From: UBA1479 sp040216635
GTDB lineage: Bacteria; Pseudomonadota; Alphaproteobacteria; Rhodospirillales; Casp-alpha2
Direction of reading: 5' to 3'
Assembly: GCA_040216635.1 (NCBI GenBank)
Contig: JAVJOU010000014.1
Coordinates: 1-64,000 of the forward strand
Length of the DNA: 64,000 nucleotides
The notes under the pieces were generated by a model. It ran no database searches and was not told the DNA's origin. It was given only the letters and a program-made list of their open reading frames with translations. Below are positions 7,905 to 16,526 of the stretch, in pieces; position 1 is the stretch's first letter; every line of letters starts with the position of its first letter. A program made the position numbers and the translations under genes.

Positions 7905-8378
7905 ATGCCGACCCATGCTGAAATTCGGCGGCTGCCGTATCGGGCGGACCAGATGTTCGATCTGGTCGCCGATGTCGGGCGCTATCCGGAATTCCTGCCC
8001 TGGTGTCAGGCGACGCGTATCCGCGAACGCTCCGATACCCTGCTGGTCGCCGACATGGTGATCGGATTCAAGATCTTCCGCGAGCGTTTTACCTCCCGCG
8101 TCGGCCTGGATTGGGAGGCCAAGCGGATCGACGTCGCCTACTCAGACGGCCCCTTCAAGTATTTGAAAAATCATTGGATTTTCATGCCGACCGAGGACAG
8201 CAAGGAATGCGACATCGATTTCTACGTCGATTTCGAATTCCGCTCCAAACTGCTGCAGTCGGCGATTTCAGTCGTCTTCAACGAAGCCGTGACCAAAATG
8301 GTCAACGCCTTTGAAACCCGGGCCGATGATTTGTTCGGCGGGCCTTCATCGGACGGTGTGGGCAAGGCTGCCGTTTAG
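7905..8378 (+). CDS. Coq10/RatA-family START-domain protein
   Basis: From ATG 7905, ten bases after the lipA stop, the product has 157 residues. It shows the Coq10/RatA pattern: RRLPYRADQMFDLVADVGRYPEFLPWC at the N-terminus, then VADMVIGFKIFRERFTSRV, DGPFKYLKNHW, and a C-terminal helix (VVFNEAVTKMVNAFETRA). Family members bind ubiquinone-like lipids (Coq10, needed for respiratory quinone delivery) or, in E. coli RatA, act on ribosome association. In alphaproteobacteria a lipA-coq10 pair is common and the Coq10-like role is more likely. It is the last gene of the PDH transcript and converges on the next gene. Confidence 0.85.
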   Translation: MPTHAEIRRLPYRADQMFDLVADVGRYPEFLPWCQATRIRERSDTLLVADMVIGFKIFRERFTSRVGLDWEAKRIDVAYSDGPFKYLKNHWIFMPTEDSKECDIDFYVDFEFRSKLLQSAISVVFNEAVTKMVNAFETRADDLFGGPSSDGVGKAAV

Positions 8379-8399
8379 GCCCTGAACCAACAGGAAAAC

Positions 8400-8948
8400 C
8401 TACCGTTCCTTGAGCGGCCCCGACCGGATCCAGGTCTGCCAGCCGCCATGCACGACTTCGCCACAATTGGGTTTGGGGGCGAACCGCCGGTCACTTACAA
8501 ACCGCACGCTGATCTTTTCGACCGCGTCCCACCCCAACGCGGTGTGAAACCGGGCGTGCATAAACCCGTTTACGGCGTCGCCTTCTACAATCACAAGGTT
8601 GGGCGTTGACCAGAATTTGGGCCCCAGATCCCGAAGAACGGCCGCCCGCAGGCGGGGGACCAAATTACACACGGTCTTACGGCCACGTTTATGGGTAAGC
8701 GTCATTTCCACCGAAACAAAGATCTGGTCCCCTTGTTCGACCCCCTTCAGGGCGTATCCTTTGGGATCGACCGGAACGGGCGCCATCACGATGGTTCTTT
8801 GTGACAGCGGGCCCGGGGGCTCCGGTGCCCGTGACGGATTGCCGGGTGAAAGCGGTCCTGAATTGGTCAGCAGTCCAGCGATCACAACCGCACCGGCGGA
8901 CGTGCCGGTGGCGGATAAGGCAATCAGAAGGCTTTTTCCAAAATGCAC
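8400..8948 (-). CDS. Unknown membrane-anchored or exported protein
   Basis: The 182-residue product starts at GTG 8948. It has one hydrophobic segment at about residues 7-27 (LLIALSATGTSAGAVVIAGLL), a Pro-rich stretch (PLSPGNPSRAPEPPGPL), and then an extracytoplasmic domain. Its organisation, with a TM helix, an 'IFVSVEMTLTHKRGRK' strand and a helix 'LVPRLRAAVLRDLG', is reminiscent of FliL-type proteins. No diagnostic motif supports that, and two cysteines (VCNL, NCGE) may pair. I do not recognise the family. It is convergent with coq10 and separated from cinA by 234 bp. Function not assigned. Confidence 0.55.
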   Translation of the reverse strand: MHFGKSLLIALSATGTSAGAVVIAGLLTNSGPLSPGNPSRAPEPPGPLSQRTIVMAPVPVDPKGYALKGVEQGDQIFVSVEMTLTHKRGRKTVCNLVPRLRAAVLRDLGPKFWSTPNLVIVEGDAVNGFMHARFHTALGWDAVEKISVRFVSDRRFAPKPNCGEVVHGGWQTWIRSGPLKER

Positions 8949-9182
8949 GGTCGACTCCGAACATGGGCGGGGTCGACAACCAGAAATTCGGGGTGCTGGT
9001 TGAATTTGATGGCTGAAACGGGCGGGCCTTGAGGATCCGGCACAGGCTGCGTTTCAGCCAAATTTTACTAAATTTTTAAAGGGCTTAGAACGCCCTTATG
9101 ATGTCGAAATAATACCTCGAATTCGGATTTCAAGGCAAATTTCACGGATCATTCGGGCCATTTTACGGCAAAGGGATCAGAG

Positions 9183-9680
9183 TTATTCAGCAAGCTGCAA
9201 CAGCAGTTCCAGGGCGCGCCTGACCGTGGCAATGCGGACCGACCTGCGGTCTCCTTCGAACACATGTCGTTCGTGCCGAATGTCCCGGCCATGCCGTGCT
9301 GCCCCGAAATGGACCAGGCCGACGGGTTTTTCCGCGCTGCCGCCGGTCGGCCCGGCAACACCTGTCACGGCGACGGTACAATCGACGGGCGCGCGGGTCA
9401 GAGCCCCCCAGGCCATGGCCCGGGCGGTTTGTTCCGACACGGCGCCGTGGGTACGGATGATCAGGGGCGGCACCTGCAGTAAGTCCATCTTGGCCGTATT
9501 GGAATAGGTTACGAACCCGCGCTCGACCACGGCGGACGAACCTGAAATCTCGGTCAGCGCCCCGTCGATCAGGCCGCCCGTACAGCTTTCCGCCGTGGCC
9601 AGGGTCAGGCCTTGGTCCGCATAGGTTTCGATTACCTGACGGGCGAGAGCTTCGATATCGGTATCATCAGTATAGGGCAC
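9183..9680 (-). CDS. pncC: CinA C-terminal domain protein, nicotinamide-nucleotide amidase
   Basis: The 165-residue protein is the stand-alone C-terminal CinA domain. It has TLATAESCTGGLIDGALTEISGSS, VVERGFVTYSN, HGAVSEQTARAMAWGAL and VTGVAGPTGGSAEKPVGLVHFG, which together define the PncC fold with its catalytic serine/lysine region near the N-terminus. The reaction is deamidation of nicotinamide mononucleotide to nicotinate mononucleotide in pyridine-nucleotide salvage. The start is GTG at 9680, 3 bp after pgpA, so the two form an operon. The N-terminal molybdopterin-binding-like half of full CinA is absent, as in most proteobacterial PncC proteins. Confidence 0.92.
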   Translation of the reverse strand: MPYTDDTDIEALARQVIETYADQGLTLATAESCTGGLIDGALTEISGSSAVVERGFVTYSNTAKMDLLQVPPLIIRTHGAVSEQTARAMAWGALTRAPVDCTVAVTGVAGPTGGSAEKPVGLVHFGAARHGRDIRHERHVFEGDRRSVRIATVRRALELLLQLAE

Positions 9681-9683
9681 GGA

Positions 9684-10169
9684 TCAGGTTCCTCCGGTCA
9701 TGACGAGATCGAGGCCGTACACCACGGCCGCCGCATAAATACCGGCGATCAGATCATCCAGCATCACGCCGGTTGCTCCGGGCACCTTGCGATCGGCCCA
9801 GCCGACCGGCCAGGGTTTCCAGATATCGAACAGGCGGAAGGCCAGAAAACCGGCCACGAACAGATAGGGGTTCAATCCAGCTGGCAGCAGCGCCAGCCAC
9901 TGACCCGCGACCTCGTCGATGACCACGAAAGAAGGATCCTTGATACCCGATTTCCGCAGGACGATGCCCGTTGCCGCAATACCGATAAGGCCGGCCGCGA
10001 CCACGGCAACAGCCAGCCACATCCAATCGCCGTAAGTCAGGATCATCCAGGCAAAAGGCAAAGCGCCCAACGATCCCACGGTTCCCGGTGCCTTCGGGGA
10101 CAGACCGCATCCGAACCAGGTTGCAACGATCATTTCTGGCGTGGCGGCGGCGGGCCGGTTTGGATGCAT
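9684..10169 (-). CDS. pgpA: Phosphatidylglycerophosphatase A
   Basis: The product, 161 residues from ATG 10169, is an integral membrane protein with the PgpA signatures CGLSPKAPGTVGSLGALP near the N-terminus and the acidic VIDEVAGQW and FRLFDIWKPWPV motifs. It dephosphorylates phosphatidylglycerophosphate to phosphatidylglycerol in the inner membrane. A GTG at 10196 would add nine residues; neither start has a clear ribosome site, so the start is uncertain. It is followed closely by pncC. In many alphaproteobacteria ispDF sits near this pair; it is not present here. Confidence 0.92.
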   Translation of the reverse strand: MHPNRPAAATPEMIVATWFGCGLSPKAPGTVGSLGALPFAWMILTYGDWMWLAVAVVAAGLIGIAATGIVLRKSGIKDPSFVVIDEVAGQWLALLPAGLNPYLFVAGFLAFRLFDIWKPWPVGWADRKVPGATGVMLDDLIAGIYAAAVVYGLDLVMTGGT

Positions 10170-10196
10170 GGAGGGAACTCGTTCGGACAGGGGCAC

Positions 10197-10503
10197 GATG
10201 ACATTTATTCCTGATGACGGGGATAGGGATGTTCAAGGTATTTACCTGCCGACGCCAGGAAAAACCCTAATCTCGCGGCAGAGAATAACACAGCCGAGAC
10301 GGTATAAAATGGACACTTGAACGCCTTAGACCTTCCCTATACCTTCGACCATGGCGGTACAGAACTGGGATCAATGAAGGCCAGGAAAACGCCCAAAAAC
10401 AATGACGAGTGTGTATCCGGCTCGACGGTGAAAACCAAGTGTCGGGACAGGCGCCGAGTACGGACGAAAAACGACCACCGTAAGAGGGAAGGATCGCGGG
10501 GGA
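10197..10503. other. Intergenic region between pgpA and the LytM/bactofilin module
   Basis: This gap of about 307 bp separates two divergently read units and must hold promoters for both. No hairpin followed by a U-run, RNA gene or repeat stands out. A TTGAAC at 10317 and a TATACC at 10338 are only 15 bp apart, too close for a convincing sigma-70 promoter. Short open frames here have no ribosome sites and atypical composition, so I do not call them genes. A GGATCGCGGGGGA sequence just before 10504 serves as the ribosome site of the peptidase gene. Confidence 0.5.
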
Positions 10504-11829
10504 ATGAACAGACGGGGACCCTTCAACAATAGCAAGGCGGACCGCCTGCGCGCGTTTATCGATCGGGTGTTCCCCGAGCGCCAACTCGTCATGCGGACCG
10601 AGGGGCGGGTGTCTTACTTCCGGCTGTCCCAGCCGGCTCAGGTATTCATGTCCGGCGTGGTTGCAGCGGCCCTGTCGTGGAGCACCTTCACCTCCGTCAG
10701 CTTCCTGATGCATGATCAGGTTTTACAGGCCAAGGACGACGAAATCGTCGGCGCCCGGCTTGCATACCGGTCCCTGTTGAACGAAGTCGCTGAATATCAG
10801 CGCAAGTTCGCCTCGATCACCAAGGACCTCGAAGAAAATCATTCCCTGATGCTGGGTCTGGTCGAGAAGAACGCTTCTTTGCAGCGCAACCTCAGTTCCG
10901 TTTCCCGCCGGCTTGAGATCACATCGGCGGAACGCCAACAGGTCATCAATGCGCGCGAACGCCTGAAGGATCAATTGTCCGCGCTTGAGAACGAAATGAC
11001 TTCGCTGTCCGGCCGCAACTTCGCGCTCAAGGACAACCTGAACGCGGTTGAAAGCGATCTGCATTTGATCATGACCGAGCGCAACAAGGCGCAAACGGAT
11101 TCCTCGCGCATGCGCAATCGGGTCGAGGAACTGACATCGCGCCTCAAGGAACTGCAGGAAACCGAAGGCGAAGTCGTGCAGCGCATGAACGAGCGCGCGG
11201 GCGATCAGATTGCCAGCCTTGAGAAAGTTATCGAGCTTACCGGTTTGGAGCCCGACAGCCTGCTTGGCGTATCCGACAACGGTAATTCCGGGGTCGGCGG
11301 CCCCTTCATTCCGGTCGAGCAGGACGGCCTGCCGGCCAGCGACCTGAAGATCGAATTGGCCAATTTGGACCGCAATCTCAACCGGCTTGAATCCTTGCAG
11401 GAATCCATCGCACGCGTGCCGCTGTCACCGCCGATGAATTCCTATTACATCACGTCGAGCTTTGGGAAACGCAAAGACCCCATGACCAACCGCTGGTCAG
11501 CCCATTACGGCGTCGATCTGGGCGGGCCCATGAAATCGTCGATCTATTCGACGGCTGCGGGCAAGGTTACCTATGCCGGATGGAAAGGCCGTTACGGCCG
11601 CCTGATCGAAATCGATCATGGCTTCGGTTTGAAAACGCGTTTTGCCCACCTCAGCAAAATCCTCGTTAAGGTTGGCCAAGAAGTGAAGTTTCATGACAAG
11701 ATAGGGCTCCTGGGAAGTACGGGCCGCAGCACTGGACCGCACCTCCATTACGAGGTTGTATTCAACAATAAGTCGTTGAATCCGCTCAAATTTATCAGGG
11801 CAGGTAAATATGTTTTCAAAAACAAGTAA
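10504..11829 (+). CDS. Membrane-anchored M23 (LytM) peptidoglycan endopeptidase, LmdC-like
   Basis: The 441-residue protein has a cytoplasmic basic N-terminus, one membrane helix at about 45-65, and a long coiled coil (about 75-240, rich in E/R/L/Q heptads). A C-terminal LytM domain follows, with intact zinc and catalytic motifs HYGVDLGGP (about 333) and HLHYEV (about 412). It should cleave peptide crosslinks in the periplasm. Its 3' end overlaps the bactofilin gene by 20 bp. The M23-bactofilin pair is a recognised conserved module (LmdC/BacA in stalked alphaproteobacteria, Csd1/CcmA in Helicobacter) in which the bactofilin polymer positions the peptidase to set local cell curvature or stalk growth. 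Confidence 0.9.
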   Translation: MNRRGPFNNSKADRLRAFIDRVFPERQLVMRTEGRVSYFRLSQPAQVFMSGVVAAALSWSTFTSVSFLMHDQVLQAKDDEIVGARLAYRSLLNEVAEYQRKFASITKDLEENHSLMLGLVEKNASLQRNLSSVSRRLEITSAERQQVINARERLKDQLSALENEMTSLSGRNFALKDNLNAVESDLHLIMTERNKAQTDSSRMRNRVEELTSRLKELQETEGEVVQRMNERAGDQIASLEKVIELTGLEPDSLLGVSDNGNSGVGGPFIPVEQDGLPASDLKIELANLDRNLNRLESLQESIARVPLSPPMNSYYITSSFGKRKDPMTNRWSAHYGVDLGGPMKSSIYSTAAGKVTYAGWKGRYGRLIEIDHGFGLKTRFAHLSKILVKVGQEVKFHDKIGLLGSTGRSTGPHLHYEVVFNNKSLNPLKFIRAGKYVFKNK

Positions 11830-12259
11830 GGGTACGAGCAGCCAAAGCGGTCAGCAGCCTGCGGTGAAATCGGCTGGCCCGTCTATCATTTCCGCCGATC
11901 TTCGGATCATCGGAGATCTCAGCTCGCAAGGTGAAATCCAGATCGACGGCACCATCGACGGCGACATTCGCACCAAAAGCCTGCTGGTCGGCGAGACCGC
12001 CAATATCAAGGGCGAAATCGTGGCCGACCGTGTGCAGGTTCACGGCACGATCAACGGCCAGATCAAGGCTCGGTCCGTGACTTTGGCGCGCTCGGCACGG
12101 GTCATCGGCGATATCCTTCACGAAGATTTGGCGATTGAAAACGGCGCTTTCCTGGAAGGCCACTGCAAGCGTCTGGTCGAAAAGAAGGACGTCGACGCCG
12201 TCAAGGCGGCGATCGCATCCACACCCCCCGCGAAGGAAACAGCCGCCGCTGCCGAATAA
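11810..12259 (+). CDS. bacA: Bactofilin
   Basis: The 149-residue protein has a disordered Ser/Gln/Lys-rich N-terminus. The bactofilin beta-helix core follows: SIISADLRIIGDLSSQGEIQ, IDGTIDGDIRTKSLLVGETA, GEIVADRVQVHGTINGQIKA and RVIGDILHEDLAIENGAFLEG, with a repeat every 15-18 residues. An Ala/Lys-rich tail ends the protein. Bactofilins self-assemble without nucleotide into membrane-bound filaments. The N-terminus MFSKTSKGTSS may contain the membrane-targeting peptide. The start overlaps the M23 peptidase gene by 20 bp, so expression of the two is coupled. It is convergent with the next gene, with no clear terminator in the 35-bp gap. Confidence 0.95.
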   Translation: MFSKTSKGTSSQSGQQPAVKSAGPSIISADLRIIGDLSSQGEIQIDGTIDGDIRTKSLLVGETANIKGEIVADRVQVHGTINGQIKARSVTLARSARVIGDILHEDLAIENGAFLEGHCKRLVEKKDVDAVKAAIASTPPAKETAAAAE

Positions 12260-12294
12260 CGCCGCAGCGTTACCGCTTTGAGTGCAATTCAAGA

Positions 12295-13299
12295 TCAAAA
12301 GGGCAGGGGCCGTTTAAGGGCCTCCGCATAAACGTCTGCGTCCGCGTTCCCGCCCGAACAGACCACCAGAACGTTCCTGTCCGCGCAATCGACTTTTCCC
12401 GTGATCGCCGCCGCCAGGGCCACGGCTCCACCGGGTTCCACCACCAGTTTCAGGTATTTATACGCCACGGCCATGGCCATCATGGCTTCCTCGTCCGTCA
12501 CGCATAGACCGCCGGTCAGGCGTTCCGCGTTGACCTGGAAGGTCAGTTCTCCCGGCTCCGGCGCCAACAGCGCATCGCAGATCGAACGCGCGGCCGGGTC
12601 GTTGGCAACGCGTTCGCCCGCCGTTAGCGACCGGGCCGTATCATCAAATCCCGCCGGTTCGGCCGCATAGATATCCGTGTCGGGCGACAAGGCCCGCACC
12701 GACGTCGAACATCCGGCGATCAGGCCGCCGCCGCCGCAGGGGCTGATGAACAGGTCCGGTGTCCAATCGTCCTCCCGGCAGGTTTCGATGGCTTCGGCTG
12801 CCAGCGTTCCCTGACCCGCCATGATCAAGGGGGCGTCGTAGGGCTTGATCAGGGAGGCCCCGCGTTCTTCGCGCAGTTTGGCGCCCAGTTCTTCCCGGCT
12901 TTCGGTATAGCGGTCGAAATGGATGACTTCCGCCCCCCAGGCCTTGGTCAATTCCACCTTGGTTTGGGGCGCGTCCGCGGGCATCAGGATCGCGGCGGGA
13001 AGTCCCTGCATGGCCGCCGCCGCCGCCACGCCCTGGGCGTGGTTGCCGGACGAAAACGCCACGACCCCGCCGGCGCGGGCGTCTTCTGGGATGTTGGAAA
13101 TGGCGTTATAAGCTCCGCGGAACTTGAACGATCCGGTGATCTGCAGCGGCTCGGCCTTGACGCGCAACCGGAACCCCAAGGCTGCGTTCAAAAGCGGGCT
13201 TTCCAGCACCGGCGTAACGACGGCGACGCCTTTCAAGACCTCCCGGGCACGTTCGATATCGGCGAAAGTAAGAATTTCAGACGCAGGCGAAGACGGCAT
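12295..13299 (-). CDS. PLP-dependent threonine/serine dehydratase-family enzyme (no ACT domain)
   Basis: The 334-residue fold-type II PLP protein has the Schiff-base lysine in SGSFKFRGAYNAI near residue 60, the phosphate-loop SSGNHAQGVAAAA, and the glycine loop SPCGGGGLIAG. It ends after the catalytic domain, so it lacks the ACT regulatory domain of the second paralogue at 36350. Possible activities are catabolic threonine/serine ammonia-lyase, serine racemase, or a hydroxyaspartate/phenylserine dehydratase; the sequence alone cannot choose. It converges with the bactofilin gene and follows the haloacid dehalogenase gene on the same strand after a 162-bp gap. Confidence 0.85.
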   Translation of the reverse strand: MPSSPASEILTFADIERAREVLKGVAVVTPVLESPLLNAALGFRLRVKAEPLQITGSFKFRGAYNAISNIPEDARAGGVVAFSSGNHAQGVAAAAAMQGLPAAILMPADAPQTKVELTKAWGAEVIHFDRYTESREELGAKLREERGASLIKPYDAPLIMAGQGTLAAEAIETCREDDWTPDLFISPCGGGGLIAGCSTSVRALSPDTDIYAAEPAGFDDTARSLTAGERVANDPAARSICDALLAPEPGELTFQVNAERLTGGLCVTDEEAMMAMAVAYKYLKLVVEPGGAVALAAAITGKVDCADRNVLVVCSGGNADADVYAEALKRPLPF

Positions 13300-13461
13300 C
13301 GTTGGCTTCCTTGGATGGTATGTGACGCAGTGTGGGAATGGGCCCGGAATAGGAACTGTTACGGACTCTCACATTGAGACTGTCAGCGCTCAGAATATCC
13401 GAGATCACACAGCGAACAAGGGCCAAGCCGCCGCGCGTGACGCATGACCAAACTTGCGCGG

Positions 13462-14151
13462 CTAAACGCCGATCAGATCGGGCAGGGCACTCAGACTATC
13501 GATCTGGGTGACCAGATCACCGGGCAGGCGCTCCTGTGGTTGGCTGAACCGGTTGACCCAAACAACCTTGAATCCGAAGGTCGCGGCGGCAGCTGCATCC
13601 CAGCCGTTGGAGGACATGAAACAGATACGCCCGGCTTCAACGCCCAGTTTGTCGACCGCCATCTGATAAACGCTGCGGTGCGGCTTGAAGATGCCCAGTT
13701 CCTCAACCGACATGACATCATCGAGTACCCCACCGATCCCGGCATTATCGACAGCCGAATTCAGCATGTCGGGAGAGCCGTTGGACAGGATCGCCGTTTT
13801 CAAGCCTGCAGCCTTGAGTGTCGACAACACGCCCGGCACTTCCGCGTAGGCATCGAGCTTGAAGTAAAGGCCCAACAGCTTTTCACGCAGCGCCGCATCA
13901 CCATCCAGGCCCAAGGCCTCCAAGGCGAAATCCAGGCCGTCTTGGGTGACCTGCCAAAACGGCACGTAGGTGTCCATGATCGCACGGTGCCAGGAATAAG
14001 CGATTTGCTTGTCCCGCCACAGGGCGGCAAGCGGCGCCATCTTGTCACCCAGGTCGTCCTTGCAATGGGCGGCGGCGGCGGCCACGTCGAACAGCGTTCC
14101 ATAGGCGTCGAATACGCAGGCCCCGATGTCTGCAAGCTGGTCGTTCGCCAT
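13462..14151 (-). CDS. (S)-2-haloacid dehalogenase, type II (HAD superfamily)
   Basis: The 229-residue enzyme has the HAD nucleophile motif CVFDAYGTLFD near residues 13-23, motif II SNGSPDML, a motif III lysine region (IFKPHRSVY), and the haloacid-dehalogenase-specific acidic loop SSNGWDAAAAATFGF. The dehalogenase subfamily uses the first Asp to displace halide from short 2-haloalkanoates, inverting the alpha carbon. Many chromosomal homologues act on unknown phosphate or halide substrates, so the physiological substrate is open. It is the middle of three minus-strand genes, after the lytic transglycosylase gene, with separate spacers of 145 and 162 bp. Confidence 0.88.
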   Translation of the reverse strand: MANDQLADIGACVFDAYGTLFDVAAAAAHCKDDLGDKMAPLAALWRDKQIAYSWHRAIMDTYVPFWQVTQDGLDFALEALGLDGDAALREKLLGLYFKLDAYAEVPGVLSTLKAAGLKTAILSNGSPDMLNSAVDNAGIGGVLDDVMSVEELGIFKPHRSVYQMAVDKLGVEAGRICFMSSNGWDAAAAATFGFKVVWVNRFSQPQERLPGDLVTQIDSLSALPDLIGV

Positions 14152-14296
14152 GTCTAAATCCTCCCGTGGTTCACATCACCCATATCCCCCGATAGGGCAC
14201 AATCGTTATGGGCGGCAGGGGTAAAGGGGTCAAGGCCCGGCGATGGACTTTCAGGGTCACTATTGAGTGATCTGCGCAGGAAGTTTATTCACCGGT

Positions 14297-16384
14297 TCAG
14301 CGCATCAGATCGGCATGCGGCGCGAAGGCGATTTCCGTCCCCGACAGGCGCGAGCGGTAAACATGCAGATTTTCCATCACCCGCTGAACGTAATTGCGGG
14401 TTTCATCGAAGGGGATCATTTCGACCCAATCGATGACATCCGCTTCTTTCTGGCGCGGGTCGCCGAACTCTTTCAGCCAGCGCCGGACCCGGTGGGGACC
14501 CGCGTTATACCCGGCGATGGACAGCACGTATGAGCCGTCAAATTCAGTCAACAGACCGGCAAGATAGCTTTGCCCGAGCGTCAGATTGTAGCGCGTGTCG
14601 GTGGTCAGGCGTGCCCGCGAATACTTCAAGCCCTGCTGACGGGCCACGACCTTGGCGGTCGCCGGCATCAATTGCATCAGTCCTTGGGCGCTGGCGCGGC
14701 TGACCGCGTTAATGCGGAAGGCGCTTTCTTGGCGGATCATGCCGTGGACCAGGGCGGCTTCCAGATGGGGCAGTTTCCATTTGGCCGGCAGGCGGGGCAG
14801 GGAGATCGCAGGATATCCATGCGTCGGCATCATGTCGCCGTCGCGCAGGGATTGCTTGGCCACCCGCACGGCAAGATCACGGCGCTCGGCCCCGGCGGCA
14901 AGGTCGGCGACAAGCATGCGCCAGCCGGGGTTATCCTCTGCCCGGTCGAGCAGCGCATCCAACACGGTGCGCAGATAATCATCGGCCCCGGCAGCGGCAA
15001 GAATGCGGAACGCACGGGTCAGTTCGTGACGTTGGAATTGCAACACCAGTTCCGCGTCGGGTTCCGGGTCCGGCGGCAGGCGCAGGACGGCTTGCGGATC
15101 GACCCGGGCCAGGGACAGTTGGCCGTAATAGGTCGTCGTGTGGCGTGCGGACCGGGCGAACCATTCGACGGCGCGTTTCGGCTGTTTCATATCCTCATAG
15201 CTGCGGGCAATCCAATAGGCGCCGCGCGACAGGGAAATCGGATAGTTGACCCGGGCGTACATGCGCTGGAAATGCTGTAGGGCGACGTTCGGCTCATTCA
15301 GGAAACGCAGGGCGACCCATCCGGCCAGCCATTCGGCTTCGGCATAATCCGCGCCCTCGCTGAGCCCGTGGTTGCGCGCGATGCGGTAGGCGTCGGTAAT
15401 GAACCCCTTGCGCAACGCCCGGCGGACCAGGGTCGAGCGTTCTTCCCACCACTTTTCGGGATAGGGCTGCGCTCCGGGAAGATGGCGGACAAGATCGATC
15501 GCGGTGTCTTTGCCCTTTTTCCGGCGCCAGCGCAGGCGCTCATAAATCAGGCCCGGATCACGCTGCAGGTTTTGCGGCACCCGGGCGACCAGTGCATCCA
15601 CATTGCCGATCTGCCGACGCAGGGATATGCGCGCCAGGCCCAGTTTCTGATAGGCCTTGGGCACCCGCCACAAATGACGGCGCACGCTCCAATAGCGTCC
15701 TTCCCACAACAGGCGGTCAAGGCGGGCAATGTGGTCGGTCGTGCGAATCCGCTTGTTATGGCGGCCCATGAAATGCTTTTCATCGGCTTTCGAAAAGTCG
15801 CCGTTGATCCAGGCATCGCGCAACATGGCCGTTGCCTGTGTCTGATCTCCTTTGTCGCCCCGGTTCAACAGGGCGACCGCATAGCGTGCCTTGCCCAAGG
15901 CCGTTTTCGGCTGACGACCCGTAAACCAGTTCAGGACCTCGTCATCCGTCGCCGTGGCCGACAGGCGGGCCTCCAACTTGGCTTCGATCCGGCGCGCGCG
16001 TGGCCATTGCGGATTGAAATGAAGAAAGGCCGCAAGCTCGTCGAATTCCGCCGGGCCGCGATAGGCGGCCAGCCGGCCCCAATGCAAGACCTTGCGGGCG
16101 AAACGATCCTTGACCTTTGTCTCCAACTTCGCGGCCGTGCTCCACTTGCCGTGGTTCATGGCCTGGAATGCTTTTTTAAGGATGGCAAGGTCGCGTGATT
16201 TGACCGGCTGCAGGGCGTCGTCGGCCTGCGGCCCGGCAATGGCACTGCCGGCCCCCAGGGTCAGGATCACACAGAAACAAAGCGCCCATATCCACCGAAA
16301 GACGTTTGAATGAACGTCCGATGGAACTGGGCCTCCTCGTCCCGGCGGCCCGATCACGCACTTGCTGGCAATCCGCCGCATCAT
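14297..16384 (-). CDS. slt: Soluble lytic murein transglycosylase (Slt family)
   Basis: From ATG 16384 the protein has 695 residues with an N-terminal export signal (WIWALCFCVILTLGAGSAIAG). A long alpha-superhelical region with TPR-like pairs follows, then a C-terminal Slt catalytic domain. The general-acid glutamate is in IRQESAF (about residue 552), followed by SAQGLMQLMPATA and AGYNAGPHRV. It cleaves the glycan between MurNAc and GlcNAc with 1,6-anhydro product formation in the periplasm. The frame stays open upstream across the dapA start, but that extension is not conserved-looking. The true start may also be GTG 16357; neither has a clear ribosome site. It is divergent from dapA. Confidence 0.9.
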   Translation of the reverse strand: MMRRIASKCVIGPPGRGGPVPSDVHSNVFRWIWALCFCVILTLGAGSAIAGPQADDALQPVKSRDLAILKKAFQAMNHGKWSTAAKLETKVKDRFARKVLHWGRLAAYRGPAEFDELAAFLHFNPQWPRARRIEAKLEARLSATATDDEVLNWFTGRQPKTALGKARYAVALLNRGDKGDQTQATAMLRDAWINGDFSKADEKHFMGRHNKRIRTTDHIARLDRLLWEGRYWSVRRHLWRVPKAYQKLGLARISLRRQIGNVDALVARVPQNLQRDPGLIYERLRWRRKKGKDTAIDLVRHLPGAQPYPEKWWEERSTLVRRALRKGFITDAYRIARNHGLSEGADYAEAEWLAGWVALRFLNEPNVALQHFQRMYARVNYPISLSRGAYWIARSYEDMKQPKRAVEWFARSARHTTTYYGQLSLARVDPQAVLRLPPDPEPDAELVLQFQRHELTRAFRILAAAGADDYLRTVLDALLDRAEDNPGWRMLVADLAAGAERRDLAVRVAKQSLRDGDMMPTHGYPAISLPRLPAKWKLPHLEAALVHGMIRQESAFRINAVSRASAQGLMQLMPATAKVVARQQGLKYSRARLTTDTRYNLTLGQSYLAGLLTEFDGSYVLSIAGYNAGPHRVRRWLKEFGDPRQKEADVIDWVEMIPFDETRNYVQRVMENLHVYRSRLSGTEIAFAPHADLMR

Positions 16385-16526
16385 GGTTGGATGATACGAT
16401 GGCGCAGGTCGGGCAACAAGCGACGCAATTATGGCAATCCTTACCATCGGTCCACGCTTGCCGACGGGGCCGGTGGGGGCTATGGTCCGCAAAATCTTAA
16501 GGCCCCCGCAAACCAAGGAGCAGACC

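Noticed and set aside
6113..7906. Long minus-strand open frame opposite lpd and lipA
   Set aside because: It spans two well-conserved plus-strand genes, has no family resemblance and no ribosome site; typical high-GC antisense artefact.
10317..10532. Possible 71-residue small protein before the LytM peptidase
   Set aside because: No ribosome site, TTG start, very basic and Asn/Arg-rich translation, and it overlaps the real peptidase start.
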